Shown here one piece after another: positions 30,217-39,311 of a stretch of DNA of 64,000 nucleotides. The stretch lies in NCBI RefSeq assembly GCF_004353925.1, contig NZ_SMOK01000012.1:248001-312000 (forward strand). Direction: 5' to 3'. The position numbers and the translations under genes were made by a program. Source of the stretch: Pseudomonas sp. H9 (lineage in GTDB: Bacteria > Pseudomonadota > Gammaproteobacteria > Pseudomonadales > Pseudomonadaceae). The notes under the pieces are model-generated. The model made no database searches, had not been told where the DNA came from, and was given only the letters and a program-made list of their open reading frames with translations. The stretch's first letter is position 1. Each line of letters begins with the position of its first letter.

Positions 30217-32076
30217 ATGACGCATCGATGCTCGATTGAACAGGCCGTTGATGAGGTGCTGGCACGGTTACCAGCGCATATCCACATGGGCCTGCCGTTG
30301 GGTTTGGGCAAACCCAACGCCTTCGTTAACGCACTGTATGCGCGCATCCGCCAGTTGCCCGAACGACACCTGAGCATCTACACCGCGCTGAGCCTGGGGC
30401 GGCCCGACTTGGGCGAAGGCCTGCAGCGGCGTTTTCTGGAGCCTTTTATCGAGCGCGTTTTTGCCGACTACGAAGAGCTCGAATACGTGGCCGACCTGCG
30501 CAACGATCGTCTGCCCGCCAATATCCGCGTCGAACAGTTTTTCATGCAACCGGGCAGCCTGTTGCACAGCGCCACCGCCCAGCAAGACTATGTCAGCAGC
30601 AACTACAGCCACGCCGCCCGCGATATCAACGCCAAGGGCCTTAATCTGGTGGCACAACTGGTGGCTGAGGATTCGCAGCGCCCGAATCACTTGAGCCTGA
30701 GTTGCAACCCGGACATCACCCTCGACCTGTTGCCCATGATCGAGCGCCGCCGTGCAGCCGGAGAAACCATCCTGTTGCTCGGCCAGGTGCATGCCGAACT
30801 GCCCTACATGCCTGGCCATGCCGAGTTGCCCCGACAGAATTTCGACCTGCTGATCGATACCGTCGAGCGACGTCGCTTGTTTTCGACGCCAAACATGCCG
30901 GTGACCACCCAGGATCACTTTATCGGCCTGCATGCTAGTGCGCTGGTGCACGACGGCGGTACCTTGCAGATCGGCATTGGCGCCATGGGCGATGCTCTGA
31001 CGGCGGCGCTGCTGGCTCGGCAGGATGACAACGAAGCCTATCAGGCCTTGCTGGCGGACATCGACCTGCAGCCATGGCAGCCATTAATCACCCGCGAAGG
31101 TGGCACCCAGGCTTTTGATCAAGGTCTGTACGGTTGTAGTGAAATGTTTGTGAACGGCCTACTGGCGCTGCTGGAGGCCGGGATTATCCGGCGCTCGGTC
31201 GGTGATGGTGTGTTGGTGCACGGTGGTTTCTTCCTCGGGCCTCAAGCGTTTTACCAGCGCTTGCGCGACATGCCGCTGGCCGCCCGCAAGTGCATTGATA
31301 TGCGCGCTATCAGCTACATCAACGAGCTGTACGGCGAAGAATCGCTAAAGCGTTCACAGCGCCTCGATGCGCGCTTTATCAATACCGCATTCACCATGAC
31401 CCTGATGGGCGCAGGCGTTGCCGATCAACTGGAAAACGGCCGAGTGCTCAGTGGTGTTGGCGGGCAATACAACTTCGTTGCCCAAGGCCATGCACTGGAA
31501 GGCGCGCGGTCAATTCTGCTGGTGCGAAGTTGGCGTGAGTCGGGTGGCGAGGTCAGTTCCAATGTGGTGTGGAATTACGGCCATTGCACGATTCCCCGGC
31601 ATCTGCGCGACATCGTGGTGACTGAGTACGGTATCGCAGACCTGCGTGGGCAAACCGATGCCGAAACCATTCGCCGATTGCTGGCCATCAGCGATTCGCG
31701 CTTTCAGCCGGAGTTGATCGCTCAGGCGCAGAAAGCCGGCAAACTACCCGGTGACTTTGTGCTCGCGCCACGTTTTACCGAAAACACCCCGCAACGGTTG
31801 CAGCGTATTCGCGATGCGCATGCACGCTTGTTCCCGGAGTACCCGTTGGGTACTGACTTCACGGATGAAGAACAGGATTTGTTGCGGGCGTTGAACTGGC
31901 TCAAGAGCAAGTTCAAGTTGAGTGAGGTGCTGGAGCTGGGCAAGGCTGCACTGGATGCACCGGCGCCGGAAACTTATCCACAGCAGTTGGCGCGCATGGG
32001 ACTGACGCAGCCGCAGGGGCTGAAAGAGGAACTGTATCAGCGGTTGCTGCTGGCGGGGTTGGGGGCAACCGTTTGA
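30217..32076 (+). CDS. Acetyl-CoA hydrolase/transferase family protein
   Basis: A 619-residue protein, longer than the common 500-residue family members. The C-terminal half has the family blocks GVGGQYNFVAQGHALEGARSI, NVVWNYGHCTIPRHLRDIVVTEYGIADLRGQ; the N-terminal half has GLPLGLGKPNAFVNALY. Members hydrolyse acetyl-CoA or move CoA between acids; substrate is not predictable here. The ATG at 30217 follows GGAGGT. In-frame residues before it come from REP 6 and are excluded. It lies downstream of cytochrome c5 but beyond a terminator. Confidence 0.88.
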   Translation: MTHRCSIEQAVDEVLARLPAHIHMGLPLGLGKPNAFVNALYARIRQLPERHLSIYTALSLGRPDLGEGLQRRFLEPFIERVFADYEELEYVADLRNDRLPANIRVEQFFMQPGSLLHSATAQQDYVSSNYSHAARDINAKGLNLVAQLVAEDSQRPNHLSLSCNPDITLDLLPMIERRRAAGETILLLGQVHAELPYMPGHAELPRQNFDLLIDTVERRRLFSTPNMPVTTQDHFIGLHASALVHDGGTLQIGIGAMGDALTAALLARQDDNEAYQALLADIDLQPWQPLITREGGTQAFDQGLYGCSEMFVNGLLALLEAGIIRRSVGDGVLVHGGFFLGPQAFYQRLRDMPLAARKCIDMRAISYINELYGEESLKRSQRLDARFINTAFTMTLMGAGVADQLENGRVLSGVGGQYNFVAQGHALEGARSILLVRSWRESGGEVSSNVVWNYGHCTIPRHLRDIVVTEYGIADLRGQTDAETIRRLLAISDSRFQPELIAQAQKAGKLPGDFVLAPRFTENTPQRLQRIRDAHARLFPEYPLGTDFTDEEQDLLRALNWLKSKFKLSEVLELGKAALDAPAPETYPQQLARMGLTQPQGLKEELYQRLLLAGLGATV

Positions 32077-32133
32077 TCGCGGGGCAAGCCCGCTCCCACA
32101 ATCGACGCTGTGGGAGCGGGCTTGCCCCGCGAT
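32075..32133. repeat. REP pair 7 (tail-to-tail)
   Basis: GATCGCGGGGCAAGCCCGCTC and an inverse copy, about 14 nt apart, between convergent acetyl-CoA hydrolase and xpt; it touches the hydrolase stop codon. Confidence 0.93.
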
Positions 32134-32140
32134 AAAAGGG

Positions 32141-32776
<636 letters not shown>

Positions 32777-34786
32777 CTAACGTTTCAGCATGGCGCGGAT
32801 ATCGGCCAGTGCATTATTGCCGCGCGCCGCCTTCACTTCGACGGGCGCGTCGTCCAGGCCTTCCCAGGCCAAGTCATCATCGGGCAGTTCGTCAAGGAAG
32901 CGGCTCGGGGCGCAATCGATGATCTCGCCGTATTGCTTGCGTTTGGCTGCATAGGTGAAGGCCAGGGTCTGGCGAGCACGGGTAATACCCACGTAGGCCA
33001 GGCGCCGTTCTTCTTCGATGGTGTCGGCTTCGATGCTGGAGCGGTGCGGAAGAATTTCTTCTTCCATGCCGATGATGAACACGTAGGGGAACTCCAGGCC
33101 CTTGGAGGCGTGCAAGGTCATCATCTGCACACCCTCGGCACCGTCCTCTTCCTCTTGCTGGCGCTCGAGCATGTCGCGTAGCACCAGCTTGCCGATGGCC
33201 TCCTCGATGGTCATCTCACCGTCTTCGTCCTTCTCCAGCGTGTTTTTCAACGCCTCGATCAGGAACCAGACGTTGCTCATGCGAAAGTCCGCAGCCTTGT
33301 CGCTGGAGCTGTTGGTGCGGATCCAGGTTTCGTAGTCGATGTCCATGATCATGCTGCGCAACGCAGCAATCGGATCTTCCAGGGCAACCTGCTCGCGGAC
33401 CTTGTCCATCCAGCGCTTGAAGCGTTCGAGGCGGTCGGTGAAGCGGCTGTCCAGGTGCTCGCGCAGGCCCAGCTCCTCGCTGGCGGCATACATCGAGATC
33501 TTGCGCTCGGTGGCGTAGTTGCCAAGCTTTTCCAGGGTGGTCGAGCCGATTTCCCGGCGGGGCACGTTGATCACCCGCAGGTAGGCGTTGTCGTCATCCG
33601 GGTTCACCAGTAGGCGGAAGTAGGCCATCAGGTCTTTCACTTCCTGGCGGCCGAAGAAACTGTTGCCGCCGTTCATGCGGTACGGCACCTGGTGGTGCTG
33701 CAGCTTCAGCTCCATCAACTTGGCCTGGTAGTTGCCCCGGTAGAGGATCGCGAAGTCGCTGTAGGGACGGTCGGTGCGCAGGTGCAGGCTGAGGATCTCC
33801 ATGGCTACCCGTTCGCATTCGGCATCTTCATTCTTGCAACGGATCACGCGGATCTCGTCGCCGTGGCCCATTTCACTCCACAGCTGTTTCTCGAAGGCAT
33901 GCGGGTTGTTGGCGATCAGCACGTTGGCGCAACGCAGGATGCGGCTGGTGGAGCGGTAGTTCTGCTCGAGCATCACCACTTTCAGCGACGGGTAGTCTTC
34001 TTTGAGCAGCATCAGGTTTTCCGGGCGCGCGCCACGCCAGGCGTAGATCGACTGGTCGTCGTCGCCAACCACGGTGAACTGATTGCGCGTGCCGATCAGC
34101 ATCTTCACCAGCAGGTACTGGCTGGCGTTGGTGTCCTGGTATTCGTCCACCAGCAGGTAGCGCACACGGTTCTGCCATTTTTCGAGAATGTCGGCGTGTT
34201 CCTCGAAGAGTTTTACCGGCTGCAGGATCAGGTCGTCGAAGTCCACCGCGTTGAATGCCCGCAGGGTGCGCTGGTAGTGCGAGTAAACAATCGCGGCCAT
34301 CTGCTCCTTGGGATTGCGAGCCTTCTCCAGGGCTTCGGGCGGCAGGATCAGGTCGTTTTTCCAGGCGCCGATCATGTTCTTGATCTCGTCGACACCGTCG
34401 TCGCCCGAGTATTCCTTCTGCATGATGTCGGTCATCAGAGCTTTGACGTCCGTCTCGTCAAAGATCGAGAACCCTGGCTTGTAACCCAGCCGTGCATGCT
34501 CCTTGCGGATGATGTTCAGCCCCAGGTTGTGGAAGGTCGACACAGTCAGGCCGCGCCCCTCACCTTTGCGCAGCAGGGTACCGACCCGCTCTTTCATCTC
34601 CCGCGCGGCCTTGTTGGTGAAGGTCATGGCCACGATGTACTGCGCACGGATGCCGCAATTCTGGATCAGGTGCGCGATTTTGCGGGTGATTACGCTGGTC
34701 TTGCCGGAACCTGCACCGGCGAGCACCAAAAGAGGGCCGCCGACGTAGTTCACGGCTTCTTGTTGCCGAGGGTTGAGTCGGGACAT
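32777..34786 (-). CDS. rep: ATP-dependent DNA helicase Rep
   Basis: A 669-residue superfamily 1 helicase. Walker A is GAGSGKTS near residue 25, motif II is LVDEYQDTN, motif III VVGDDDQSIYAWRGA, motif IV EQNYRST, and motif V/VI MTLHASKGLEFPYVF and AYVGITRARQTLAF. Rep helps replication forks pass protein blocks and was named for single-stranded phage replication. Length matches Rep rather than UvrD. A 263-bp region lies between it and the divergent phosphodiesterase gene. Confidence 0.97.
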   Translation of the reverse strand: MSRLNPRQQEAVNYVGGPLLVLAGAGSGKTSVITRKIAHLIQNCGIRAQYIVAMTFTNKAAREMKERVGTLLRKGEGRGLTVSTFHNLGLNIIRKEHARLGYKPGFSIFDETDVKALMTDIMQKEYSGDDGVDEIKNMIGAWKNDLILPPEALEKARNPKEQMAAIVYSHYQRTLRAFNAVDFDDLILQPVKLFEEHADILEKWQNRVRYLLVDEYQDTNASQYLLVKMLIGTRNQFTVVGDDDQSIYAWRGARPENLMLLKEDYPSLKVVMLEQNYRSTSRILRCANVLIANNPHAFEKQLWSEMGHGDEIRVIRCKNEDAECERVAMEILSLHLRTDRPYSDFAILYRGNYQAKLMELKLQHHQVPYRMNGGNSFFGRQEVKDLMAYFRLLVNPDDDNAYLRVINVPRREIGSTTLEKLGNYATERKISMYAASEELGLREHLDSRFTDRLERFKRWMDKVREQVALEDPIAALRSMIMDIDYETWIRTNSSSDKAADFRMSNVWFLIEALKNTLEKDEDGEMTIEEAIGKLVLRDMLERQQEEEDGAEGVQMMTLHASKGLEFPYVFIIGMEEEILPHRSSIEADTIEEERRLAYVGITRARQTLAFTYAAKRKQYGEIIDCAPSRFLDELPDDDLAWEGLDDAPVEVKAARGNNALADIRAMLKR

Positions 34787-34965
34787 GACAAAAACCGGGG
34801 TCGCTAGAAAAATAGCCGCGCATTTTAGCAGGGGTAGAGAATTTCTGCCGCGACCGTCTGACAGTGTGACGTACCACTCGATCTAAATTTGCCGCTTTCG
34901 ATTCTTTCGCGCAGGATGCGTGGCGAAACTTGCGGGATGTCGGCAATGGAGTGGCTCGACTTTAA

Positions 34966-34982
34966 GTGAAAATCATTTTCAC
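34966..34982. promoter_or_regulatory. Fur box-like palindrome upstream of the EAL gene
   Basis: GTGAAAATCATTTTCAC is a perfect 8-1-8 palindrome and matches 12 of 14 fixed positions of the 7-1-7 Fur site TGATAAT-N-ATTATCA. It lies 68 bp upstream of the EAL protein start and 180 bp from rep. The rest of this gap shows no ORF. Confidence 0.55.
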
Positions 34983-35049
34983 TAATGGTTTAGGATGAGC
35001 CTCTCGCTGCCCATTGTCATTTGACTTTGCCACGTCCTAAGGAGCCAGC

Positions 35050-36714
35050 TTGTCTACGCCTGCCGAACCCTTGCGTTTGCTTTTGCTGGCAGATGAACCC
35101 GTATGGGCGGCCGCCCTGCGAGATTGCCTGACGCCGCTGGCGGGCACGGCGGTGTTGTTGACTGCGCCGAACTGGGAGGCTGTCGACAGCCTGTTTGCCA
35201 ATGATCGCAATGCGTTGGTGCTGGCGACCCCGCAATTGCAGCCGGCGCCTGGCCGCTGCATTTTGCCGATGGTGCTGCTTTTGGAGCACGAGCCGCAGGT
35301 GCCACCACCAGGCGTCAGCGACTGGCTGGTTCTTGACCAGCTCAACCCCGATACCTTGCGTCGCAGCCTGCGCCATGTGCGTGAGCGCGGTGTGTTGGAA
35401 GCCACCCTGCAGCGTCTGGCCGAACAGGATCCGTTAACCGGTATTGCCAACCGCCAGGGCTTTCAGACCCTGCTGGCGGCACGCCTGGCCGACAACGAAG
35501 GGCGAGGCGTTGCCCTTGGTCATCTGGATCTGGACAACTTTCGCCGTGCTAACGACGCGCTGGGCCACCAGGCCGGTGACCGGCTGATCTTGCAGGTGGT
35601 TGGGCGTTTGAAAAGCCAGCTTGAAGCGGGTGATCAAGTGGCTCGCCTGGGCAGCGATGAGTTTGCCCTGCTGATCGACACCCGTCGCGAGCCTCAACGT
35701 GCCGAGTGGATGGCCGAGCGCATTACCGAGGCGCTGGCCGAGCCCTACTGGGTGGATGGCGAGAGCCTGTTGATCGGCTGCAGCCTGGGTGTCGCCCATG
35801 CCCGCGCGCAGGGCGGCGCAGACCCGCTGATGTGGCATGCGCATATCGCCATGCAACAGGCCAAGGGCACCCAAGGTTGCACCTTCCATATTTTCAACGA
35901 GCGGATCAACCGCAACGCTCGCAGCCTTGCCGACCTGGAAAGCGAGCTGCGTCGTGCCTTGCGCCGTGACGAACTGGAACTGCATTACCAGCCGCGGCTG
36001 GACATGACTGATGGCCGCATTGTCGGCCTGGAAGCGTTGGTGCGCTGGCGCCACGCCGAGCGGGGCTTGTTGCCGCCCAGCGAGTTCGTGCCGCTGGCTG
36101 AACAGAGCGGGCTGATTGTACCGTTGGGCTACTGGGTGATTTCCCGAGCCCTGCGTGACATGCAGGCGCTGCGTGAACAGGGCCTGGCGCCATTGCACAT
36201 GGCGGTGAACCTGTCGTTCCGCCAGTTCCAGGACAGCCAACTATTGCCCACCCTCAGCCGACTGATTATCGAGCATGGTGTTGATGCGCGTTGGCTGGAG
36301 TTCGAACTGACCGAGACGGCAGTGATGCGTCGCAATGATCTGGTCGAGCAGACCATGGACGCCCTTGGGCGCCTGGGTGTGCGGTTTTCTCTGGATGACT
36401 TTGGCACCGGCTTTTCGTCGTTCGTCCATCTCAACAGCCTGCCGATTACCCTGCTCAAGGTCGATCGCAGCTTTGTCGGTGGCATGGAAAAGCGTGAAGA
36501 GAACCGCAAGCTGGTGCACGCGATGATCAACCTGGCGCACAACCTTAACCTTGAGGTGGTGGCCGAGGGTGTGGAAACCCCGGAGCAGATGGACCTGTTG
36601 CGCACATTCAAGTGTGATCAGGTGCAGGGATTTTTGATCAGCCGGCCGTTGCCGATTGATGAACTGATGGCGTTTTTGTTGAGTGGTTCGGCGCAGCAGG
36701 CGGTGGCTTTGTAA
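35050..36714 (+). CDS. c-di-GMP phosphodiesterase: degenerate receiver - degenerate GGDEF - EAL
   Basis: A 554-residue cytoplasmic protein starting at TTG with AAGGAG 6 bp upstream. Residues 1-115 resemble a response-regulator receiver but no phosphoacceptor Asp is evident. The GGDEF domain (about 125-285) reads RLGSDEF, so the second Gly is lost and cyclase activity is unlikely. The EAL domain (about 295-545) is intact: EALVRW, FELTE, DDFGTGFSS, KVDRSFV, AEGVE and QGFLIS. It therefore probably cleaves c-di-GMP. Beside rep it matches the place of P. aeruginosa PA5295 (ProE), a phosphodiesterase acting on exopolysaccharide. A Fur-like box precedes it. Confidence 0.92.
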   Translation: MSTPAEPLRLLLLADEPVWAAALRDCLTPLAGTAVLLTAPNWEAVDSLFANDRNALVLATPQLQPAPGRCILPMVLLLEHEPQVPPPGVSDWLVLDQLNPDTLRRSLRHVRERGVLEATLQRLAEQDPLTGIANRQGFQTLLAARLADNEGRGVALGHLDLDNFRRANDALGHQAGDRLILQVVGRLKSQLEAGDQVARLGSDEFALLIDTRREPQRAEWMAERITEALAEPYWVDGESLLIGCSLGVAHARAQGGADPLMWHAHIAMQQAKGTQGCTFHIFNERINRNARSLADLESELRRALRRDELELHYQPRLDMTDGRIVGLEALVRWRHAERGLLPPSEFVPLAEQSGLIVPLGYWVISRALRDMQALREQGLAPLHMAVNLSFRQFQDSQLLPTLSRLIIEHGVDARWLEFELTETAVMRRNDLVEQTMDALGRLGVRFSLDDFGTGFSSFVHLNSLPITLLKVDRSFVGGMEKREENRKLVHAMINLAHNLNLEVVAEGVETPEQMDLLRTFKCDQVQGFLISRPLPIDELMAFLLSGSAQQAVAL

Positions 36715-36719
36715 AAAGC

Positions 36720-36769
36720 ATCGCGGGGCAAGCCCACTCCCACGGTAGGAGCGGGCTTGCCCCGCGAAA
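36720..36769. repeat. REP pair 8 (tail-to-tail, 3-nt spacer)
   Basis: ATCGCGGGGCAAGCCCACTCC joined to its inverse copy, between the convergent EAL and MATE genes. Confidence 0.93.
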
Positions 36770-36775
36770 AGGCTT

Positions 36776-38167
36776 TTAAACCGCCGAAGCAGTCGCCTTT
36801 TTCACATCTCCCGAGCCACCGATCAGACGCTTCATCCGCCACTCGAACGCCAGCGTCAGGCTTACCGCCGCACACGCCAGGCCCAGTGCCAGGCCCCACC
36901 ACACACCCACGGCACCCATGCCCAAGGTGAAGGCCAGCAGCCACGCGGCCGGGGCACCGATCACCCAATAGCAGAACAAGCCAACCAGGAAGGTAGTCTT
37001 GGCATCCTTGAGGCCTCGGATCGAACCCATGGCGATGGTTTGCACGCCGTCGAACAGCTCGAACCAGGCGGCGACCATCAGCAGGCTCACCGCCAACTGG
37101 ATGATATCGGCAAACGCCGGGTCATCGTGGTCGAGGAACAAGCCCACCAGCGGATCGGGCAACAGCCAGAAAAGAATGGCGAACATCAGCATCATCGCTG
37201 CACCAAAACCAATGCCGACCCGGCCCGCATGACGTGCGCCGAGCAAGTTGTCGGCGCCGTAATACAGGCCTACCCGCATAGTCACGGCATATGACAAACC
37301 GGCCGGGATCATGAACGCCGTAGAGACGATCTGCAGGGCGATCTGATGCGCCGCCAGTTCAGTGCTGCCCAGTACACCCATGCACAGCGCGGCAAAGGCG
37401 AACAGGCCGACTTCCACGGTGTAGGTGCCGCCAATCGGCAGGCCCAGACGCCACAGTTCGCGCAAGGCTGGCCAAGATGGGCGGCTCAAGCCGGTGCTGA
37501 TCGGGTAGGGCGCATAAGCCGGGTGCCAGCGGATGTACAGGGCCATGGCCACGGCCATGCAGTTGGCAACGATGGCGGTCACCAGCCCGATACCCACCAG
37601 CCCCAATTTCGGCAGGCCGAACATGCCTTCGATCAACGCGTAGTTGAGCAGGAAGTTGGCCACGGTCCCGACCAGGCTAATCACCATCACCGGTGTGGAG
37701 CGGCCGATGGCGCTGGTAAAACCTCGCAAGGCCATGAAGCTCAGGTAGCCGGGCAGAGCCAAGGGCAGCAACAGCAGGAACTGGGCGGCAGACTCGACGT
37801 TGTTCGGGCTCTGGCCGAGCAGTAACAGCACGGGCTCCAGGTTCCACAGCACCAGCGCCGCTACCAAGGCCATGGCCCAGGCCAGCCACAGCCCGGCTTG
37901 CGTCAGGCGGGTGGCGCCAGCGATGTCACCGGCACCCTTGCGAATGGCCACCAAAGTGCCGACCGCAGCAATTACGCCCAAGCAGAAAATCGACACGAAC
38001 GAATAGCTCGCCGCGCCCAAGCCACCACCGGCCAGCGCTTGCGGGCTGATGCGGGCCATCATCAGGGTGTCGGTCAGCACCATCAGCATGTGAGCCAGTT
38101 GCGAGGCGATCAGTGGACCGGCCAGGCGCAACAGAGCCTTGAGTTCATGAGTGGGTGCGGCCTGCAT
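36776..38167 (-). CDS. MATE family multidrug exporter (NorM-like)
   Basis: A 463-residue inner-membrane protein with about 12 hydrophobic segments in two halves. LAGPLIASQLAHMLMVLTDTLMMARISPQALAGGGLG at the N-terminus and LSYAVTMRVGLYYGA in the second half are MATE/NorM signatures. MATE carriers export cationic drugs in exchange for sodium or protons. Its place after the EAL gene is the same as that of PA5294 in P. aeruginosa. It ends just before REP pair 8 and is divergent from the LysR gene. Confidence 0.93.
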   Translation of the reverse strand: MQAAPTHELKALLRLAGPLIASQLAHMLMVLTDTLMMARISPQALAGGGLGAASYSFVSIFCLGVIAAVGTLVAIRKGAGDIAGATRLTQAGLWLAWAMALVAALVLWNLEPVLLLLGQSPNNVESAAQFLLLLPLALPGYLSFMALRGFTSAIGRSTPVMVISLVGTVANFLLNYALIEGMFGLPKLGLVGIGLVTAIVANCMAVAMALYIRWHPAYAPYPISTGLSRPSWPALRELWRLGLPIGGTYTVEVGLFAFAALCMGVLGSTELAAHQIALQIVSTAFMIPAGLSYAVTMRVGLYYGADNLLGARHAGRVGIGFGAAMMLMFAILFWLLPDPLVGLFLDHDDPAFADIIQLAVSLLMVAAWFELFDGVQTIAMGSIRGLKDAKTTFLVGLFCYWVIGAPAAWLLAFTLGMGAVGVWWGLALGLACAAVSLTLAFEWRMKRLIGGSGDVKKATASAV

Positions 38168-38323
38168 TGGATCGTCCTTTTTGACACGGCTTTGGGGGAA
38201 AGCCTGAAATTCTCATCCTTTATGCGGTTATTCGCAAAAGGATAAAAACGATCAGTGGCATGATTAAAACTCATATCAGTATGATGCAATGCACTGACTT
38301 GAACCCCTGTGGAGGATTCGCTG

Positions 38324-39241
38324 ATGTCCCGTCGTTTGCCGCCGTTGTATGCCTTGCGTGCGTTCGAGGCGGCTGCCCGGCACAGTTCTTTCACCCGCGC
38401 CGGGGATGAGTTATCAATCACCCAGAGCGCCGTCAGCCGGCATATTCGTACCCTGGAAGAGCACTTTGCCTGCCGCTTGTTCGTGCGTAATGGCCGTAGC
38501 CTGCAACTGAGCGAGGCTGCTCGGCTGTTGTTGCCCGGGGTGCGTGAAGGCTTCGCCGCGCTGGAACGCGCCTGCAACACCTTGCGCAGCGAGGACGACA
38601 TTCTGCGCATGAAGGCACCCTCGACCCTGACCATGCGCTGGCTGTTGGCGCGGCTCAGTCGCTTTCGCCATCTACAGCCGGGCAATGAAGTGCAACTGAC
38701 CAGCGCCTGGATGGATGTCGATCATGTCGACTTCAACCATGAGCCGTTTGATTGCGCGGTACTGCTGGGCGACGGGCATTTTCCGCCCGATTGGGAAGTG
38801 GCGCGGCTGTTTTCCGAACTGCTGATTCCGGTGGGCGCGCCTGATCTGCTGGATGAAGGGCCTTGGGACGCCAAACGCCTGGCCGGTATCGAGTTGCTGC
38901 ACCCCACACCCGACAAGCGCGACTGGCGTAGCTGGCTGGCGCGTATGGGGCTGACTGACAAAGTTTCGCTCAAGGGTGGGCAGGTATTCGACACCCTGGA
39001 GCTGGGCATGATCGCTGCTGCGCGGGGTTACGGGGTGTCGATGGGCGACTTGCTGATGGTGGCCGAAGACGTCGCCCAAGGGCGCTTGAGCCTGCCTTGG
39101 CCAACGGCAGTGGCCAGCGGCCTGGACTATTACCTGGTGTGGCCGAAAACCCGCCCGGGTGGCGAGCGCCTGCGGCGCTTGAGTGACTTCCTGCAAGGCG
39201 AGGCAGATGCCATGGACTTGCCCAAGGTCGAAGTGCTGTAG
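38324..39241 (+). CDS. LysR family regulator (GcvA-like)
   Basis: A 305-residue regulator. Helix-turn-helix PPLYALRAFEAAARHSSFTRAGDELSITQSAVSRHIRTLEEHF is at the N-terminus; the rest is a periplasmic-binding-like effector domain with RRLSDFLQGEAD at the end. The GcvA-type N-terminus is common in regulators of amino acid or beta-lactamase genes. The ATG at 38324 follows GGAGG; a GTG at 38309 is possible but within the ribosome site. Target unknown; it is divergent from the MATE gene over 156 bp. Confidence 0.92.
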   Translation: MSRRLPPLYALRAFEAAARHSSFTRAGDELSITQSAVSRHIRTLEEHFACRLFVRNGRSLQLSEAARLLLPGVREGFAALERACNTLRSEDDILRMKAPSTLTMRWLLARLSRFRHLQPGNEVQLTSAWMDVDHVDFNHEPFDCAVLLGDGHFPPDWEVARLFSELLIPVGAPDLLDEGPWDAKRLAGIELLHPTPDKRDWRSWLARMGLTDKVSLKGGQVFDTLELGMIAAARGYGVSMGDLLMVAEDVAQGRLSLPWPTAVASGLDYYLVWPKTRPGGERLRRLSDFLQGEADAMDLPKVEVL

Positions 39242-39308
39242 GAGCGGGCTTGCCCCGCGATAGCGGTCTGTCAGTCAAACCGCATCGCGGGGCAAGCCCG
39301 CTCCCACC
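39239..39308. repeat. REP pair 9 (head-to-head)
   Basis: TAGGAGCGGGCTTGCCCCGC begins inside the stop codon of the LysR gene; its inverse copy follows after about 25 nt. Confidence 0.93.
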
Positions 39309-39311
39309 GAG

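Noticed and set aside
33692..34807. 371-codon plus-strand frame over rep
   Set aside because: Antisense shadow of the helicase gene.
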